Shown: positions 6,574-8,870 of the stretch, piece by piece
How the letters are laid out: the number at the start of each line of letters is the position of its first letter
Position numbering within the stretch: the first letter of the stretch is position 1
Origin: Proteobacteria bacterium UBA6156
Lineage (GTDB): Bacteria; Pseudomonadota; Alphaproteobacteria; UBA2136; UBA6156
Assembly (NCBI GenBank): GCA_002422365.1
Contig: DIUO01000037.1
Location: 45,721 to 54,590 of the forward strand
Direction of reading: 5' to 3'
DNA length: 8,870 nt
Program-made: the position numbers and the translations under genes
Notes under the pieces: model-generated
Told to the model about the DNA's origin: nothing
What the model saw: only the letters and a program-made list of their open reading frames with translations
Databases searched by the model: none

Positions 6574-6604
6574 GGAGGTCAAGCGGCGTATGTATCGGCC
6601 ATGA
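6574..6604 (+). promoter_or_regulatory. Shine-Dalgarno plus four-codon leader ORF overlapping the reductase start
   Basis: A strong GGAGG (6574-6578) lies 22 bases before the reductase ATG, too far to serve it directly, but 11 bases before another ATG at 6590. That ATG opens a frame of four codons (Met-Tyr-Arg-Pro) whose TGA stop (6602-6604) overlaps the reductase ATG as ATGA. A ribosome ending there could restart on the reductase gene. Seen in the sequence; coupling is inference. Confidence 0.35.
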
Positions 6605-7626
6605 GCAATTATGTGACCGATGTGGCAATTATAGGTGCAGGCCCCAGTGGACTGTTTATGGTGTTTGAAGCCGGATTTTTAGGCTACAGGGCCGTGGTGC
6701 TGGATGCCCTGCCCCAGATTGGCGGGCAATTGGCGGCGCTGTACCCGGAAAAACCGATCTATGACGTGCCGGGGCACCCGCATATTCTGGCCGGAGATTT
6801 AGTGAAAAACCTGGAAGCGCAAGCCGCACCCTACAGCCCGACCTATTTGCTGGGTGAGCCGGTGGAGGCCCTGGACGAGCAGAGCGGGGGCTTTACCCTG
6901 CGCACCGCCAGCCACCGTGTGGAGGCCAAAGTGGTGGTGATTGCCGGGGGTGGTGGGATGTTTACGCCGCGCAAGCCCACGCAGTTGGAGAATTTAGCCG
7001 AGTTTGAAGCCAGTGGTGCCGTGGCCTATGCCATTACCCGCAAAGCCGAGTTAGCCGGGCAAGATGTGGTGCTGGCCGGGGGCGGCGACAGTGCCGTGGA
7101 CTGGGCGGTGGAGCTGGCAGCCCTTGCCAACCACGTGCATGTGGTGCACCGCCGGAACGACTTTAGGGCCGCCGAAGCCACAGTGGCGGCCATGATGCAG
7201 CTTGTGGAGGCCCGGAAGGTGACGTTGCACACGCCGTATCAGCTGGATGCTTTGGAAGGCGATAACGGTCGGCTAGAACGGGTGAGATTGGCCGACCTGG
7301 ACGGCGCCACCCGCGAGGTGCAGGCCAGCCGCCTGGTGTGCTGCTTTGGGCTGGCACCCAGCAGTGGGCCGCTGAGCGAGTGGGGGCTGGGGCTGGAGCG
7401 AGGGTTGATACCCGTAGCGCGCACCAGCATGGCCACCCAGCGCCCCGGAGTGTTGTGCATTGGCGACATGGCCGCCTATGAAGGGAAAGTGGCCTTAATA
7501 CTCACAGGATTTGCCGAAGCGGCTGTAGCCGCCAAAACCGTGCAGGCGCATATTCATCCGGAGCGCAAATACAAAGTGCAATACAGCACCAGTAAGGGTG
7601 TGCCCGGCACGCCGGGGGTGGCGTAA
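6601..7626 (+). CDS. Ferredoxin--NADP+ reductase, thioredoxin-reductase-like type
   Basis: FAD enzyme that moves electrons between NADPH and ferredoxin or flavodoxin in the cytoplasm. 341 residues, normal for the type-2 (YumC-like) family. Visible motifs are the FAD-binding GAGPSG (12-17), GGQLAALYPEKPIYDVPG (41-58), the NADPH Rossmann loop AGGGDSAVDW (159-168), HRRNDFRA (183-190) for the 2'-phosphate, and the FAD-closing GDMAAYEGK near the C-terminus. The redox CxxC of thioredoxin reductase is absent (GGGGMFTPRKP in that area), which separates it from TrxB. The start at 6601 (MSNYVTDVAIIGAGP) fits the family; an upstream in-frame TTG at 6556 would add 15 unconserved residues. It has no Shine-Dalgarno at normal distance, see the leader ORF. 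Its stop is immediately followed by the ATG of the pilin-like gene. Confidence 0.95.
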   Translation: MSNYVTDVAIIGAGPSGLFMVFEAGFLGYRAVVLDALPQIGGQLAALYPEKPIYDVPGHPHILAGDLVKNLEAQAAPYSPTYLLGEPVEALDEQSGGFTLRTASHRVEAKVVVIAGGGGMFTPRKPTQLENLAEFEASGAVAYAITRKAELAGQDVVLAGGGDSAVDWAVELAALANHVHVVHRRNDFRAAEATVAAMMQLVEARKVTLHTPYQLDALEGDNGRLERVRLADLDGATREVQASRLVCCFGLAPSSGPLSEWGLGLERGLIPVARTSMATQRPGVLCIGDMAAYEGKVALILTGFAEAAVAAKTVQAHIHPERKYKVQYSTSKGVPGTPGVA

Positions 7627-8178
7627 ATGGGTTTTGCGCCCTATATTAAGGGCATGAACCGCAATGTGTTGGCTTGGGTGCGTCTGGCTCTGATTATCGG
7701 GGTTATGATGGGTATGGCGGGGGTAGGGCTGGCGGCTGAGGGGACGAGTGACGGCGCTACGAGCAAAGCCCTTGCTCAGGCTTTGCTGTGCCAGACTGCG
7801 AAGCTGCTGGAGGGAAATGTTGGGATTCTCATCGGGTTGATTCTTATTTTTACCGGTTTATGGAGCCTGATTAAGGGCGCGAGCTTTATGGCGGCGGCGC
7901 CGGTGCTGGTTATTGGTGCGGTTATTACGGCTTTGCCGACTTTGCTGCTGTCGATGGCATCCGGATTGGGGAATTTGCTGGTGGATTCTGGGATTAGTAA
8001 GTCGAATATTGCGACTTTTATAGAAGACGCCTTTAACAATGAAAACTGTACTGTTGAGGTACCTGCACCGACTGTACCTATACGTTCGACAGAACCGCCG
8101 AATGCGAATTTTTCTCGGGCTCTGCGTAACGAAAATGATTTTTGTGACCGAAACCCCGGCTTAACTGATTGCCAATGA
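7627..8178 (+). CDS. VirB2/TrbC-like pilin-type membrane protein
   Basis: Probable small secreted or inner-membrane protein of the type IV secretion pilin kind. A signal peptide is evident (basic MNRNVLAWVR, hydrophobic run, cleavage near GLAAEG at 34-39). Two hydrophobic helices (about 65-82 and 88-111) follow, joined by a short loop with K83 and G84; the preceding LLCQ and the following PVLVIGAVITALP match the usual TrbC/VirB2 layout. 183 residues, longer than the usual 100-130, with a soluble tail (120-183) carrying C141, C173 and C182; with C55 this makes four cysteines, possibly two disulfides. The ATG at 7627 follows the reductase stop directly, with GGGGG 8 or more bases upstream; an inner ATG at 7654 would give a more typical signal peptide. 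The stop overlaps the pth start (ATGA). Codon use is more AT-rich than in the reductase. An unrelated two-helix envelope protein is the alternative. Confidence 0.6.
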   Translation: MGFAPYIKGMNRNVLAWVRLALIIGVMMGMAGVGLAAEGTSDGATSKALAQALLCQTAKLLEGNVGILIGLILIFTGLWSLIKGASFMAAAPVLVIGAVITALPTLLLSMASGLGNLLVDSGISKSNIATFIEDAFNNENCTVEVPAPTVPIRSTEPPNANFSRALRNENDFCDRNPGLTDCQ

Positions 8179-8738
8179 TTGTGCTTGCTGGCCTTGGTAA
8201 CCCCGGTGGGGTGTATGAAGACACCCGCCATAATGTGGGGTTTAGGGTTGTGGATGCCGTGAGGCGGCATTATGGCTTGCCGGGGTGGACAGGCAAATTT
8301 AAGGGTTTGGCAAGTAAGGGAAAGATTGAAGGTGTGGATGTGGTGCTGTTGCAGCCGCAAACCTTTATGAACCTGAGCGGGGGAAGTGTGCAGGCAGCGG
8401 CGGCGTTTTATAAGGTGGAGCCTAAAGACATATTGGTGGTGCATGATGAGCTGGATTTGGAGCTGGGGCAGCTAAGGTGGAAAATCGGCGGGGGAGATGC
8501 CGGGCATAATGGGCTGAAAAGCATTACGCAAACCTTGGGGACAGCGGATTATCAGCGGTTGCGCTTTGGCATTGGGCGGCCCGTGCATAAGGCGCAAGTG
8601 CATGATTATGTGCTGCATGCCTTTGGGGCGGAGGAAGTGCCGGTGGTGGAAAAGCGGATTGGGCAGATTGTGACGGCGTTGCCGGAGATAGTGGCGGAAC
8701 CAAAAGCGGCGCTTGCCAAACTGGGCGGAGTTGCGTAA
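8175..8738 (+). CDS. pth: Peptidyl-tRNA hydrolase
   Basis: Cleaves the ester bond of peptidyl-tRNAs that drop off the ribosome, recycling tRNA; an essential cytoplasmic enzyme in most bacteria. 187 residues, normal length. Conserved residues are present: N9 in GLGNPG, the catalytic H19 in TRHNVGF, N66 in QPQTFMNLSG, D91 in VVHDELDL, and N112 in GGGDAGHNGLKS. The start at 8175 overlaps the stop of the pilin-like gene (ATGA) and lacks its own Shine-Dalgarno, so translation is probably coupled. A TTG at 8169 is a less likely start. ychF follows after 10 bases, the usual pth-ychF order; the common upstream neighbour rplY (L25) is not here, the pilin-like gene stands in that place. Confidence 0.97.
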   Translation: MIVLAGLGNPGGVYEDTRHNVGFRVVDAVRRHYGLPGWTGKFKGLASKGKIEGVDVVLLQPQTFMNLSGGSVQAAAAFYKVEPKDILVVHDELDLELGQLRWKIGGGDAGHNGLKSITQTLGTADYQRLRFGIGRPVHKAQVHDYVLHAFGAEEVPVVEKRIGQIVTALPEIVAEPKAALAKLGGVA

Positions 8739-8748
8739 ACCCCTGTTT

Positions 8749-8870
8749 ATGGGATTTTCTTGTGGAATTGTTGGCTTGCCCAACGTGGGGAAGAGTACGC
8801 TCTTCAATGCTTTAACGCAGACGGCGGCGGCGCAGGCGGCGAATTTTCCGTTTTGCACGATTGAGCCCAA
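8749..8870 (+). CDS. ychF: YchF/OLA1-family ATPase, 5' end only
   Basis: First 40 residues of a TRAFAC-class P-loop NTPase that, unusually, prefers ATP and binds ribosomes, with a role in translation and stress responses. The Walker A motif GLPNVGKST is at residues 9-17, followed by LFNALTQ and FPFCTIEP, the characteristic YchF N-terminus. The start at 8749 is 10 bases after the pth stop; no strong Shine-Dalgarno is seen (the nearest purine run is GGCGGAG, well upstream, inside pth), so it is probably read with pth. The rest of the about 360-residue protein lies beyond the window. Confidence 0.95.
   Translation, partial: MGFSCGIVGLPNVGKSTLFNALTQTAAAQAANFPFCTIEP

Noticed and set aside
6628..6633. 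Perfect TATAAT on the minus strand inside the reductase gene, as promoter for the small lipoprotein
   Set aside because: No recognisable -35 element at 16-18 bases spacing, and the start would be about 75 bases upstream within a coding region; too weak to list.
7776..8444. 222-codon minus-strand frame opposite the pilin-like gene and pth
   Set aside because: It covers conserved pth sequence in antisense and lacks a ribosome binding site; the plus-strand pilin-like frame has a signal peptide and start/stop coupling on both sides.

Overview
The window looks like the chromosome of an alphaproteobacterium. The reasons are moderately high GC, an adjacent mdh and sucC pair (the TCA-cycle arrangement usual in that class), a thioredoxin-reductase-like ferredoxin:NADP+ reductase, and a pth-ychF pair. 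I cannot name the genus. No rRNA, tRNA, CRISPR array or transposase is visible, and no stretch over about 200 bases is without a gene.

Left part (1-2917): sucC runs off the left edge on the minus strand and mdh lies further right on the same strand. Between them an unrecognised 212-residue gene points the opposite way. It has its own candidate promoter and ribosome binding site, and shares a bidirectional-looking terminator with mdh. Its base composition differs from its neighbours, so it looks inserted.

Middle part (3031-5356, minus): a small one-pass membrane protein built on 11-residue amphipathic repeats and closed by a strong terminator, preceded by an M48-family zinc metalloprotease lipoprotein. 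Both probably act at the cell envelope.

Right-middle part (5381-6546, minus): a two-domain cysteine-rich CCG protein (HdrB/SdhE type) that probably binds two noncubane [4Fe-4S] clusters, ended by a terminator. It is preceded by a 44-residue lipoprotein gene, and a 16-bp tandem repeat lies at the junction.

Right part (6601-8870, plus): a tightly packed run of ferredoxin:NADP+ reductase, a VirB2/TrbC-like pilin-type membrane protein, peptidyl-tRNA hydrolase (ATGA overlap) and the start of ychF. The pilin-like gene is the odd member: a type IV secretion type subunit translationally coupled to housekeeping genes, with no other secretion gene in view.

In the lines counted by hand in the native genes the plus strand is G-rich whichever strand carries the gene, which suggests it is the replication leading strand. 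The lines counted in the inserted gene do not follow this.

No single convincing new system is present. The best leads are the pilin-like gene in the pth operon, the 11-residue-repeat membrane protein, and the orphan gene splitting mdh and sucC.
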